Source of the DNA: Methylovirgula sp.
GTDB taxonomy: Bacteria; Pseudomonadota; Alphaproteobacteria; Rhizobiales; Beijerinckiaceae
Length of the DNA: 10,463 bases
Reading direction: 5' to 3'
Assembly (NCBI GenBank): GCA_030038595.1
Contig: JASHSW010000163.1
Coordinates: 1 to 10,463 of the forward strand
The number at the start of each line of letters is the position of its first letter. The stretch's first letter is position 1. Shown here in pieces: positions 1 to 6,565 of this stretch. Made by a program: the position numbers and the translations under genes. A model generated the notes under the pieces. That model had not been told where the DNA came from, ran no database searches, and saw nothing but the letters and a program-made list of their open reading frames with translations.

Positions 1-611
1 ACCGAAACTGCTCGATGCCGCGCCGCCTCGGCGGCGAGCTCCCCGGCAAATGCCCCTTCGGGCATATCGCCCACTTCGATCGTCTTGGAGAGCGTGCGCT
101 GGCCCGTTTGCAGTTTCGGGGCGATCGCCGCGAGCATCGCCTCGACGATCGCCGGAATGCCGGCCATGACGACGACGTTGCCGATCCAGAATCCGGGTGC
201 GGCGGAAACCGCGTTCTCGACCAGCGTTGCGCCCCGCGGAATTCGCGCCATGCGCCGGCGCGCCTCGTTGAGATGTTCGGATTTGATCCGACCCAGCATG
301 AGCGCGATGGCGCGCGGATCTTCGACGAGCGGCACGCCGAAGGCCGCGGCCACTGCCTCCGCCGTCACGTCGTCGTGGGTCGGGCCGATGCCGCCGGTCG
401 TAAACAGGTAGGTGTAGCGCGGCCGCAGCGCGCTGAGCGCCGCCACGATCGCGCCGATGTCGTCGGGAACGACGCGCACTTCGCCGAGTTCGATACCGCG
501 GCCGCTAAGAAAATCGGCGAGGATGCCGATGTTCTTGTCCTTGGTGCGTCCGGAAAGGATCTCGTCGCCGATGACCAGCAGCGCGGCGGTGACGGGTTGC
601 GATTGCTCCAT
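1..611 (-). CDS. CinA-like / MoaB-fold (COG1058) protein, 3' end cut by window edge
   Basis: The first 203 codons of a gene that continues past the left edge. The product has the MoCF_biosynth (molybdopterin-binding, MoaB/Mog-like) fold seen in the N-terminal half of CinA. Visible marks are the opening strand and loop LLVIGDEILSGR (residues 11-22) and the signature TTGGIGPTHDD (71-81), followed by TAEAVAAAFG. The later part (about 120-165) has the usual PRGATLVEN and PGFWIGNVVVMAGIP segments. Stand-alone members of this family are about 250 residues, so perhaps 50 residues are missing here. The ATG at 611 is the only reasonable start: a TAA lies in frame four codons upstream (621-623) with no other start between. 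No clear Shine-Dalgarno is seen; a 6-bp inverted repeat abuts the start. Annotation pipelines often call such proteins 'competence/damage-inducible protein A' or 'molybdopterin-binding protein', but biochemically COG1058 members act on nucleotides (NMN deamidase or ADP-ribose pyrophosphatase activity in CinA). The cofactor label is therefore uncertain, and the modBC neighbour does not prove a molybdenum role. Confidence 0.88.
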   Translation of the reverse strand, partial: MEQSQPVTAALLVIGDEILSGRTKDKNIGILADFLSGRGIELGEVRVVPDDIGAIVAALSALRPRYTYLFTTGGIGPTHDDVTAEAVAAAFGVPLVEDPRAIALMLGRIKSEHLNEARRRMARIPRGATLVENAVSAAPGFWIGNVVVMAGIPAIVEAMLAAIAPKLQTGQRTLSKTIEVGDMPEGAFAGELAAEAARHRAVS

Positions 612-629
612 ACGTGCAGATTAGCACGT
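612..629. promoter_or_regulatory. Inverted repeat abutting the CinA-like start codon
   Basis: ACGTGC (612-617) and GCACGT (624-629) form a perfect 6-bp dyad with a 6-nt centre, ending one base before the ATG at 611. It could be an operator or an RNA hairpin that affects initiation of the CinA-like gene, which lacks an obvious Shine-Dalgarno. A dyad this short can occur by chance in GC-rich DNA. The arrangement is seen directly; the function is a guess. Confidence 0.3.
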
Positions 630-642
630 GACGCGCCGAGGA

Positions 643-671
643 TGCGTATCTTATCAGAAAGGGTTTACGCA
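643..671. other. Second dyad just past the modC stop codon
   Basis: TGCGTA (643-648) and TACGCA (666-671) are perfect inverted copies separated by 17 nt. They lie directly downstream of the modC stop (673-675). The loop contains an AT-rich stretch that reads CTGATAAGAT on the minus strand, which could be a weak -10-like element for the next gene. There is no run of T residues after the stem, so it is not a convincing intrinsic terminator. Together with the 612-629 dyad it occupies most of the 61-nt modC to cinA-like spacer. Confidence 0.22.
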
Positions 672-672
672 C

Positions 673-1758
673 CTACCCCGCCCCGCCCACGGCGCGTTCG
701 TCGAGCGCCGCCGTCTTGATGAGCGCGAAGACGGGATCGCCCGGATGCAGCGCGAGTTCGTCGATGGCGCGGCGGGTCGCCAGCGCCGCGAGGCGGCCTT
801 CCCCCGCAAGCGCGATCTCGACGAGGGCGAGCGGCCCCGCCGTCTCGATTGCGGCGAGCGTCCCGCGCAGCATGCTCTGCACGCTCAAGCCGTGCGGCGG
901 CGCGGCCGACAGCGTCACATCGGTCGCTTTCACGAGGATGCGCACGCGCTGGCCCTCGGCGCCCGCCGGTCCCGCAAGCCAGATCGTGCCGGCGGGATGG
1001 GCGAGCGCCGTCAGCCCATAGGCGGTATCGCGCTTACCGACATGCATCGTCAGCACGCTCGCTCCGCCGAAGCGCGGATCTTCGCTGACGGCGGGACGCA
1101 GGACGTCGGCGGGATCGCCTTCGGCCACGACGCGCCCTTCGTCGAGCACGACGACCCGGGCGGCGAGCCGCGCCACTTCTTCCATTGCATGCGAGACATA
1201 GACGATCGGAATCTTGAACTCGTCGCGCAGCGCCTCGATCAACGGCAGGATTTCGAGCCGGCGTTGCAGGTCGAGCGCCGCGAAAGGTTCGTCGAGCAGC
1301 AGCAACCGCGGACAGGAAAGCAAGGCGCGGCCGATCGCGACGCGCTGGCGCTCGCCGCCCGACAGCAACGCCGGAGCGCGATTAAGCAACCGGCCGATAC
1401 CGAGCGTCTCGACCACCGCGTCGAAATCGATCTTGCGCTCGGCGCGCGGCGCGAACCAGCGCCCGAAAAGCAGGTTCTGCTTGACCCCCAAATGCGGAAA
1501 GAGATGCGAATCCTGAAACACGACTCCGATGCGCCGTTTATGGGATGGAACGAAGACATTGCTTTTCGTATCGACCAGCAGGCGCGCATCGAGCGCTATG
1601 CGGCCTTCGTCCGGATGCGCGAGCCCGGCGATAAGCCCAATGGTCATCGACTTGCCGGCGCCGGAGCGACCGAAGAGCGCCGTGATCCCGGCGCTGTTCT
1701 GGAATGCGACCCGCAAGCAAAACGCGCCGATCCGGCGCGTCACATCGACATCGATCAT
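673..1758 (-). CDS. modC: Molybdate ABC transporter ATP-binding protein ModC
   Basis: The cytoplasmic ATPase of the molybdate importer, 361 residues, the usual length for ModC. The ABC domain occupies about residues 1-230: Walker A GRSGAGKS (30-37), Q-loop FQD (81-83) followed by the ModC-like SHLFPHL, signature LSGGERQR (132-139), Walker B LLLLDE (152-157) with D-loop AALD (160-163), and switch histidine H190 in VSHAMEE. The C-terminal part (about 286-352) is a Mop/TOBE domain that binds oxyanion; it begins near LSVQSMLRGTL and ends near PVFALIKTAALDE. This domain separates ModC from the sulfate and phosphate ATPases. The ATG at 1758 overlaps the modB stop as ATGA (4 nt), implying translational coupling, and GAGAT precedes it at a usable distance. 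The reading frame stays open far upstream, opposite modB, but that extension has no family similarity and was left out. The substrate could be molybdate or tungstate; the Mop domain plus ModB makes molybdate the best call. Confidence 0.96.
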   Translation of the reverse strand: MIDVDVTRRIGAFCLRVAFQNSAGITALFGRSGAGKSMTIGLIAGLAHPDEGRIALDARLLVDTKSNVFVPSHKRRIGVVFQDSHLFPHLGVKQNLLFGRWFAPRAERKIDFDAVVETLGIGRLLNRAPALLSGGERQRVAIGRALLSCPRLLLLDEPFAALDLQRRLEILPLIEALRDEFKIPIVYVSHAMEEVARLAARVVVLDEGRVVAEGDPADVLRPAVSEDPRFGGASVLTMHVGKRDTAYGLTALAHPAGTIWLAGPAGAEGQRVRILVKATDVTLSAAPPHGLSVQSMLRGTLAAIETAGPLALVEIALAGEGRLAALATRRAIDELALHPGDPVFALIKTAALDERAVGGAG

Positions 1759-2453
1759 GCCGATCTCGCCAGGCGTTTCTCGCCTTGCCGTTGGATGATC
1801 TCGGAAGCAATGACCGCCGCAAGCGCGATGACGATCGAAACCAGCGTGAGGCGCAAGGCGGCAGCATCGCCGCCGGGAACCTGGATGAACGTATAGATCG
1901 CCGAGGCGATGGTCTGCGTCTCGCCCGGGATGTTGGCGACGAAGGTGATCGTCGCGCCGAATTCGCCGAGCGCTCGGGCGAACGCCAAAGTCGCGCCGGC
2001 AATGATGCCGGGTAGCGCGAGCGGCAGGCTCACCAGAAAAAAGCCGACGATCGGATTGGCGCCCAATGTGCCCGCCGCCTCGACGAGGCGCGGATCGGTG
2101 GCCTCGAACGAAAGGCGCATCGCCCGCACCATCAATGGAAATCCCATTACCGCGCAAGCGAGCGCCGCACCGGTCCAGTGAAACGAAAGCACGATGCCGA
2201 GATCGGCGAGGACCGCGCCGAAAATGCCGCGCCGCCCGAAGGCGATCAGCAGCACGTAGCCGGTGACCACCGGCGGCAATACCAGCGGCAGATAGAGCAG
2301 CGCGGCAAGCAATGTCTTGCCGGGAAAGTGCCAGCGCGCCAAGGCGTAGGCAGCGAACACGCCGAATGGCAGGCTGGCGAGCGTCGCGACGATCGCAACG
2401 CGCAGCGATAGAAAAACCGCGGCCCATTCGGCAGGCGAGAGAAAATCGGCCAA
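1755..2453 (-). CDS. modB: Molybdate ABC transporter permease ModB
   Basis: The inner-membrane permease of the molybdate importer, 232 residues, full length for the family. Hydrophobic segments lie near residues 11-38, 47-72, 82-108, 137-160 and 200-221. Family motifs are the LPLVLPPVVTGYVLL stretch (55-69) with FGRRG (72-76), and the cytoplasmic EAA loop starting EAAGTLGANP (125-134) that docks on ModC. The chosen start is a TTG at 2451-2453. The frame has a TGA stop at 2508-2510 and no ATG or GTG between it and the TTG, and ModB homologues begin about ten residues before the LSLRVA segment, as here. Only a weak GAG lies upstream, so initiation may be inefficient. It overlaps modC by 4 nt (ATGA). 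The periplasmic binding protein gene modA, which normally precedes modB, is absent; a DUF302 gene sits there instead. Confidence 0.95.
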   Translation of the reverse strand: MADFLSPAEWAAVFLSLRVAIVATLASLPFGVFAAYALARWHFPGKTLLAALLYLPLVLPPVVTGYVLLIAFGRRGIFGAVLADLGIVLSFHWTGAALACAVMGFPLMVRAMRLSFEATDPRLVEAAGTLGANPIVGFFLVSLPLALPGIIAGATLAFARALGEFGATITFVANIPGETQTIASAIYTFIQVPGGDAAALRLTLVSIVIALAAVIASEIIQRQGEKRLARSA

Positions 2454-2513
2454 AGCTATATTCTCGCGGGTATGGCTTTGGCTTCTGAGCCCGAACGCCG
2501 GAAGATGTCAAGG

Positions 2514-2542
2514 AAGGGCCCCGCGTATGCGAATTCGCCCTT
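2514..2542. other. Hairpin and palindrome in the DUF302-modB spacer
   Basis: AAGGGC (2514-2519) and GCCCTT (2537-2542) form a perfect 6-bp stem with a 17-nt loop. The loop side overlaps the 10-bp perfect palindrome GCGAATTCGC (2529-2538). It sits 18 nt past the DUF302 stop. On the minus strand the sequence just after it contains TTGACA (2511-2506), a perfect -35 hexamer, but the best -10 at 17-nt spacing is only TCAGAA. The element might be a weak terminator for DUF302, part of a modB promoter region, or chance. No T-run follows the stem. Confidence 0.22.
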
Positions 2543-2559
2543 CGCGAGGCGGCCTGGCT

Positions 2560-2946
2560 CTAAAGACCCTCTATGACTCTCTTGAGCTTTCCCTGAACGA
2601 TCGTCGCTGCATCCCGCAGGCGCGGATTGTCGATGGCCTGCATGGAGGCCACAGGATCGATCGCCGCTACCTCCACCCTTCCGCCGCCGATATCCTGGAC
2701 CACAACGTTGCACGGCAGCATGGTTCCGACCTTGTCCTCGATTTCGAGCGCCTCGTAGGCAAGCTTCGGGTTACAGGCACCGAGAATGCGATAATTTCGG
2801 AATTCGACGCCGATCTTGTTTTTAAGCGTCTCTTTGACGTCGATCTCGGTGATGATGCCGAATCCGGCCCGCTGCAAGGCTTCCGTCGTACGCTCAAGCG
2901 CCGTTGCGAAATCCGCAGTCAGAGTTTTCGCGAAATAATAACGCAT
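2560..2946 (-). CDS. DUF302 family protein
   Basis: A 128-residue protein of the DUF302 family (COG3439), whose function is not established. It matches the family along its whole length: an N-terminal strand and helix (about 1-30) typical of a small alpha/beta sandwich, GFGIITEIDVKETLKNKIG (28-46), and the hallmark block RILGACNP (53-60) followed by LAYEALEIEDKVGTMLPCNV (62-81). The family's two cysteines, C58 in ACNP and C79 in LPCN, are present and could be redox- or metal-active, which is inference. There is no signal peptide or membrane segment, so it is probably cytoplasmic. The ATG at 2946 matches the usual family start and has GGAAAG just upstream. The frame is open further upstream, opposite murB, but that part is composition-driven and was excluded. 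It lies 89 nt after the murB stop and 106 nt before modB on the same strand. A FNR/FixK-like palindrome lies about 77 nt upstream of its start. Confidence 0.93.
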   Translation of the reverse strand: MRYYFAKTLTADFATALERTTEALQRAGFGIITEIDVKETLKNKIGVEFRNYRILGACNPKLAYEALEIEDKVGTMLPCNVVVQDIGGGRVEVAAIDPVASMQAIDNPRLRDAATIVQGKLKRVIEGL

Positions 2947-3016
2947 CGGCTTTCCAGCGTCTGCCTCTCGGCATGTAGATCGACGGCAAAGATCCGCCAT
3001 CCTTCGTATCATGGCC

Positions 3017-3030
3017 TTGATTTGGATCAG
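3017..3030. promoter_or_regulatory. Candidate FNR/FixK-type operator upstream of the DUF302 gene
   Basis: The plus strand reads TTGATTTGGATCAG, which matches the FNR/Anr consensus TTGAT-N4-ATCAA at nine of ten defined positions; only the last base differs. Its centre is about 77 nt before the DUF302 ATG. An activating site centred at -41.5 would put the transcript start near 2982, leaving a leader of about 35 nt. The -10 region there (around 2989-2994 on the minus strand, GATCTT) is a poor match. It lies in the murB-DUF302 spacer, where an operator is plausible. FNR/FixK regulators are common in Hyphomicrobiales, but no experiment supports this site. Confidence 0.4.
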
Positions 3031-3035
3031 GCGGC

Positions 3036-3953
3036 CTACCCGGCGATTCCCACCCGTTCGATCTCCCATTCGAGCCTGATCCCGCTCGTCTCGAAGACGC
3101 GCGAACGGACCTCTTCGCCGAGCGCTTCGATGTCGGCGGCGCTGGCACGGCCGCGATTGATGAGGAAATTGCAGTGAAGATCGGAGACCTGCGCGTCGCC
3201 GACGAGGAGACCGCGGCAGCCCGCCTGGTCGATCAATTCCCAGGCTTTGTGGCCTTGCGGATTCTTGAAGGTCGAGCCGCCGGTGCGCGCAGCGACAGGC
3301 TGGGTTTCCTGTCGCACCTGCGTGATCGCTTCCATCTCCGCTCGGATGGCGGCCGGATCGCCGCGCCGGCCGGCGAACCGCGCCGCGGTGAAGATCACAT
3401 CGGAGGCGACGGCGCAGCACCGGTAAGCGAAGCCCATTTCGGCATTCGTGAACGCACGAAGCTTGCCGGCGCGATCGACGCCGCGGCAGGAGACGAGTAC
3501 GTCCTTCGTCTCTGCCCCGTAGGCCCCGCCGTTCATGCGCAGCGCGCCGCCGACCGTGCCCGGAATACCGCGGTAGAAGGCAAGTCCGGCAATGCCCGCT
3601 TCTGCGGCGGCTTGCGCCAATTTGACGTCGAGCGCGCCGGCACCGGCGCCGATCTCGAGGCCGTCGATGCGAATGTCGAAGAATCCTCGTCCGAGCCTAA
3701 TGACGATTCCGGGAATTCCTGCGTCGCGCACCAAAAGATTGGAGCCGACGCCGACCGGCAGAACGGGCAGCGCCGGATCGAGCCGGCTAAGGAAATAGGC
3801 AAGATCCGCTTCGTCGGCGGGGCTGAACAGAAGTTGCGCCGGGCCGCCGGTTCGAAACCAAGTGAGGTCCGCCATGCGGACGTTGGCCTCACACCTGCCG
3901 CGCAGCTCCGGCATCGCGGCCCGCAGCGCCGGGGTGAGGTCAGGAAAGGTCAT
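3036..3953 (-). CDS. murB: UDP-N-acetylmuramate dehydrogenase MurB
   Basis: An FAD flavoenzyme that uses NADPH to reduce UDP-GlcNAc-enolpyruvate to UDP-MurNAc in the cytoplasm. With the ATG at 3953 the product has 305 residues, the normal alphaproteobacterial length. The FAD-binding part shows TWFRTGGPAQ (31-40) and LPVGVGSNLLVRDAG (65-79). The catalytic part shows FYRGIPGTVGGALRMNGGAYG starting at 126, with R128 as the likely active-site arginine, then the GSTFKNPQG motif (226-234) whose S227 is the expected proton donor, SDLHCNFLIN (257-266), and the C-terminal GIRLEWEIE (291-299) carrying the catalytic glutamate. The frame is open for another 35 codons to an ATG at 4058, 6 nt after murC. 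That start has TGAGGA directly touching the ATG, too close for good initiation, and homologues begin at the MTFPD sequence chosen here. The DUF302 gene follows, where ddl would be expected. Confidence 0.95.
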   Translation of the reverse strand: MTFPDLTPALRAAMPELRGRCEANVRMADLTWFRTGGPAQLLFSPADEADLAYFLSRLDPALPVLPVGVGSNLLVRDAGIPGIVIRLGRGFFDIRIDGLEIGAGAGALDVKLAQAAAEAGIAGLAFYRGIPGTVGGALRMNGGAYGAETKDVLVSCRGVDRAGKLRAFTNAEMGFAYRCCAVASDVIFTAARFAGRRGDPAAIRAEMEAITQVRQETQPVAARTGGSTFKNPQGHKAWELIDQAGCRGLLVGDAQVSDLHCNFLINRGRASAADIEALGEEVRSRVFETSGIRLEWEIERVGIAG

Positions 3954-4020
3954 CGGCAACGCACTTTCGCGGTCGAAGCGAAGCTTTGCGCCGGGATTCA
4001 AGTGTCGGCCCCGGATCTTG

Positions 4021-4035
4021 GCTCGCATCGCGAGC
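4021..4035. other. Short perfect hairpin in the murC-murB spacer
   Basis: GCTCGC (4021-4026) and GCGAGC (4030-4035) are perfect inverted copies with a 3-nt loop. If murB starts at 3953 this lies in a 111-nt spacer, otherwise unusual within a cluster of overlapping genes. If murB starts at 4058 or 4028 it is coding. No T-run follows on the minus strand, so it is not a classical terminator. Confidence 0.25.
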
Positions 4036-4064
4036 TTGTCCCGGGAAGCGGCGCTCATTCCTCA

Positions 4065-5471
4065 TCATCGATCGCCCGCCGCCAATTGTCCGGGCAGCGC
4101 ATAGGCCCAATGGGTGATGCTGCCGGCGCCGAGAAAGACGACGTAGTCGCCGGGCTTGGCGAGATCGCGCAACAGACGGGGAAGCTCTTCGGGGCGCGAC
4201 AAGCCGAGGGCCTGGCGATGCCCATGCGCTTTCAGCGCGGCGACGAGACTGTCTCGATCGGCGCCTTCGATCGGCGCCTCGCCTGCCGGATAGACATCGG
4301 CGACGATCACCGTGTCGGCATCGTTGAAACAGGTCGCAAATTCGTTGAAGAGCGAAGCAAGCCGCGTGTAGCGATGCGGCTGCATGACGGCGATCACCTG
4401 CCCCTTCGTCGAAGCGCGTGCGGCGCGCAGCACTGCGGCGATTTCGACCGGGTGATGCGCGTAATCGTCAAAGATACGCACGCCGTTCCATTCGCCGGTC
4501 GGCGTAAAACGACGCTTGACGCCGCCGAAATTCGCCAACACGCCGCGCACCGCCGCGGCGTCGATGCCGAGCTCGTGGGCCACCGCGATCGCCGCCGTTG
4601 CATTGAGCGCGTTGTGGTGGCCGGGCATCGGCAGGCGCATGTCCTCGAAGCGGACTTCCGCGCCGCTCTTGCGATCGCGCATTACGACGGTGAAGCGCGA
4701 TTTCCCGTCGGCAAGATCGACGTTAATGAGCCGCGCGTCGGCCTGCGGATTCTCCCCATAGGTGATGACCCGCCGATCCTCGATTCGACCGACGAGTTCC
4801 TGAACGGTCGGATGATCGAGGCACATTACTGCGAAACCGTAGAACGGAATGTTTTCGACGAAGGCGCGGAAGGCCTCCTTGATAGCGTCGAACGTCTCGA
4901 AATGATCGAGATGCTCGGGATCGATGTTGGTAACGACCGCGATGTCAGCCGGCAGTTTCAGGAACGTGCCGTCGCTTTCGTCGGCTTCGACCACCATGAA
5001 ATCGCCGGCTCCCAGCCGCGCGTTCGTTCCGTAGGCGTTGATGATCCCGCCATTGATCACGGTCGGATCGAACTTGCCGGCTTCGAGCAGCAGCGCGATG
5101 AGGGAAGTGGTCGTGGTCTTGCCATGCGTGCCGGCGACCGCCACGCATTGTTTGAGGCGCATCAGCTCGGCGAGCATTTCGGCGCGGCGCACCACCGGCA
5201 GGCGGCGCTCGCGCGCCGCTTTCACTTCCGGATTGTCGCGTTTGATCGCGGTCGAAACGACCACCACTTCGGCGGCGCCGAGATGCGCGGCGTCGTGGCC
5301 GATCGCAATCTTTGCGCCCTTGGCGCGCAGGCGCAGCACGTTGGCGTTTTCGGTGAGATCGGAGCCTTGGACGCGATAGCCGAGGTTCAGCAGGACTTCG
5401 GCGATGCCGGACATGCCGATGCCGCCAATGCCAACGAAATGAATGGGGCCAAGTTCGCGCGGCAGTTTCAT
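4065..5471 (-). CDS. murC: UDP-N-acetylmuramate--L-alanine ligase MurC
   Basis: The first Mur ligase: it uses ATP to attach L-alanine to UDP-MurNAc in the cytoplasm. The product has 468 residues, full length. Domain 1 (UDP-sugar binding) opens with [15 protein letters not shown] (11-25) and the QGSDL strand (35-39). The central ATPase domain has the P-loop GTHGKTTTT (114-122), the [10 protein letters not shown] segment (161-170) and the [11 protein letters not shown] metal/ATP segment (181-191). The C-terminal domain contains [11 protein letters not shown] (320-330), DDYAHHP (335-341) and QPHRYTR (364-370), all typical of MurC rather than Mpl or MurD/E/F. The ATG at 5471 overlaps the murG stop as ATGA (4 nt), and AGGTG lies just upstream. 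A longer open frame reaching 5618 runs opposite the coding sense of murG and was rejected. Confidence 0.98.
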   Translation of the reverse strand: MKLPRELGPIHFVGIGGIGMSGIAEVLLNLGYRVQGSDLTENANVLRLRAKGAKIAIGHDAAHLGAAEVVVVSTAIKRDNPEVKAARERRLPVVRRAEMLAELMRLKQCVAVAGTHGKTTTTSLIALLLEAGKFDPTVINGGIINAYGTNARLGAGDFMVVEADESDGTFLKLPADIAVVTNIDPEHLDHFETFDAIKEAFRAFVENIPFYGFAVMCLDHPTVQELVGRIEDRRVITYGENPQADARLINVDLADGKSRFTVVMRDRKSGAEVRFEDMRLPMPGHHNALNATAAIAVAHELGIDAAAVRGVLANFGGVKRRFTPTGEWNGVRIFDDYAHHPVEIAAVLRAARASTKGQVIAVMQPHRYTRLASLFNEFATCFNDADTVIVADVYPAGEAPIEGADRDSLVAALKAHGHRQALGLSRPEELPRLLRDLAKPGDYVVFLGAGSITHWAYALPGQLAAGDR

Positions 5472-6565
5472 GAGGCACCTTTCCGACGCGCCAGATCGAT
5501 GACCAGATCGGCTAGCCTTTCCGCGGCGTTGGCGACGCCGGCGCTGCGCGCCAGAGCGGCGCGGCGGCGCAACGCGGCACGGTCGTCCAATGCCGCGACC
5601 AGCGCCGCGGCGAGCCATTGCGGTGTAAACTCCGGCTGCGCCACGACGACGGCGGCGCCCAATGCGCCGAGTTCTTCGGCGTTCTTGGCCTGGTCCTGAT
5701 CGAGCGCATGTGGAAACGGTACCAGAATTGCGGGCCTCCCGATGGCGGCGAGTTCGGCAACGGTCGACGCGCCGGCCCTGCCGATCACCAAATGCGCCGC
5801 GGCCATGCGGCTTGGCAAATCTGCAAAAAACGGCAGGACTTCGGCGGAGACGCCAAAATCCGTATAGGCCTTGCGGACGCGCGCCTCGTCCTCACCGCGC
5901 GCCTGTTGGACAATTTTGAGATCGCGCCGCATCGGCACGCCGAGGAGAGCGACGGCGGCGGGAACGATATCGGCCATGATTCGCGCCCCTTGCGAGCCGC
6001 CGACGACGAGCAGTTGGAATACGCCGTCCTCGGGATATGGACTTTTTGCCGCCGCAACGACGCTTGCGCGGACGGGATTGCCGGTGTGCAAGGTCCGGAT
6101 TCCCGGAGGAATGCCTCGAAGGGTGGGAAATCCGGTGGCGACCGCATCGACGCGGCCGGCAAGAAAGCGGTTGGCGCGGCCGATCACCGCGTTCTGCTCG
6201 TGCAGGATCGTCGGGATGCCGAGCAGAGTGGCGGCCAGAACCGGTGGAACCGTGGGATAGCCGCCGAAACCTACGACGGCCGCCGGTCGCAGCCGGCGCA
6301 GCAGCAAGATCGCCGCCGCCGTTCCGGCGAGCAATGTCGCGACGGCCTTGCCGCGTGCCGGCAGCGAGCCGCCGCTCGGCGTCGCCGCGACGATCTGGTG
6401 AACGGCGCCGGCCGGAAACGCGCCGCTATACTGCTTGGCCCGCAGGTCGGTGGCAAGTTCGACGGCGACGCCACGCGCTTGCAGGACGCCGCCAAGCGCC
6501 TCGGCCGGAAATAGATGCCCGCCGGTGCCCCCTGCCGCGATGAGGACCGGGCCGGCGAAGATCAT
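5468..6565 (-). CDS. murG: UDP-GlcNAc : undecaprenyl-PP-MurNAc-pentapeptide GlcNAc transferase MurG
   Basis: A GT28 glycosyltransferase that adds GlcNAc to lipid I, giving lipid II, on the cytoplasmic face of the inner membrane. It has 365 residues. The N-terminal domain shows the glycine-rich loop [12 protein letters not shown] (10-21), the second G-loop GFGGYP (99-104) and [12 protein letters not shown] (122-133) with the family's conserved histidine and glutamate. The C-terminal UDP-GlcNAc domain shows GGSQGA (189-194), [12 protein letters not shown] (261-272) and [14 protein letters not shown] (283-296). A hydrophobic patch near 76-90 fits the membrane-association surface. The ATG at 6565 overlaps the ftsW stop as ATGA, with GGAG a few bases upstream. 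A longer open frame inside ftsW to 6871 is not family-like and was excluded. It overlaps murC by 4 nt. Confidence 0.98.
   Translation of the reverse strand: MIFAGPVLIAAGGTGGHLFPAEALGGVLQARGVAVELATDLRAKQYSGAFPAGAVHQIVAATPSGGSLPARGKAVATLLAGTAAAILLLRRLRPAAVVGFGGYPTVPPVLAATLLGIPTILHEQNAVIGRANRFLAGRVDAVATGFPTLRGIPPGIRTLHTGNPVRASVVAAAKSPYPEDGVFQLLVVGGSQGARIMADIVPAAVALLGVPMRRDLKIVQQARGEDEARVRKAYTDFGVSAEVLPFFADLPSRMAAAHLVIGRAGASTVAELAAIGRPAILVPFPHALDQDQAKNAEELGALGAAVVVAQPEFTPQWLAAALVAALDDRAALRRRAALARSAGVANAAERLADLVIDLARRKGAS

Noticed and set aside
612..672. A possible molybdenum-cofactor riboswitch beside the mod genes
   Set aside because: The spacer is only 61 nt, much shorter than the known Moco RNA, and lies after modC rather than before a transporter or cofactor operon.
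628..1896. A 422-codon plus-strand open frame opposite modC
   Set aside because: It mirrors the modC coding sequence, has no domain or credible start context, and ends inside modB antisense. Treated as a composition shadow.
1759..2511. An upstream extension of the modC frame giving a 612-residue 'fusion' protein
   Set aside because: The extension lies over modB in another frame and lacks any domain. ModC homologues begin at the ATG at 1758, which overlaps the modB stop in the usual way.
2456..2713. An 85-codon minus-strand frame ending just before modB, checked as a possible modA remnant
   Set aside because: It overlaps the DUF302 coding sequence in another frame and shows no ModA-like sequence, so it is not evidence of a decayed modA.
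2947..3420. An N-terminal extension of DUF302 into the murB region
   Set aside because: The added sequence is arginine-rich shadow of murB. The DUF302 family start matches the ATG at 2946, which has a GGAAAG ribosome-binding sequence.
3174..5699. An 841-codon open frame on the plus strand opposite murB, murC and part of murG
   Set aside because: Its translation has no recognisable domain, is rich in Arg, Ala, Gly and Asp as antisense frames of GC-rich genes are, and the opposite strand carries well-conserved Mur enzymes with intact motifs. Stop codons are rare in such frames, so length alone is not evidence.
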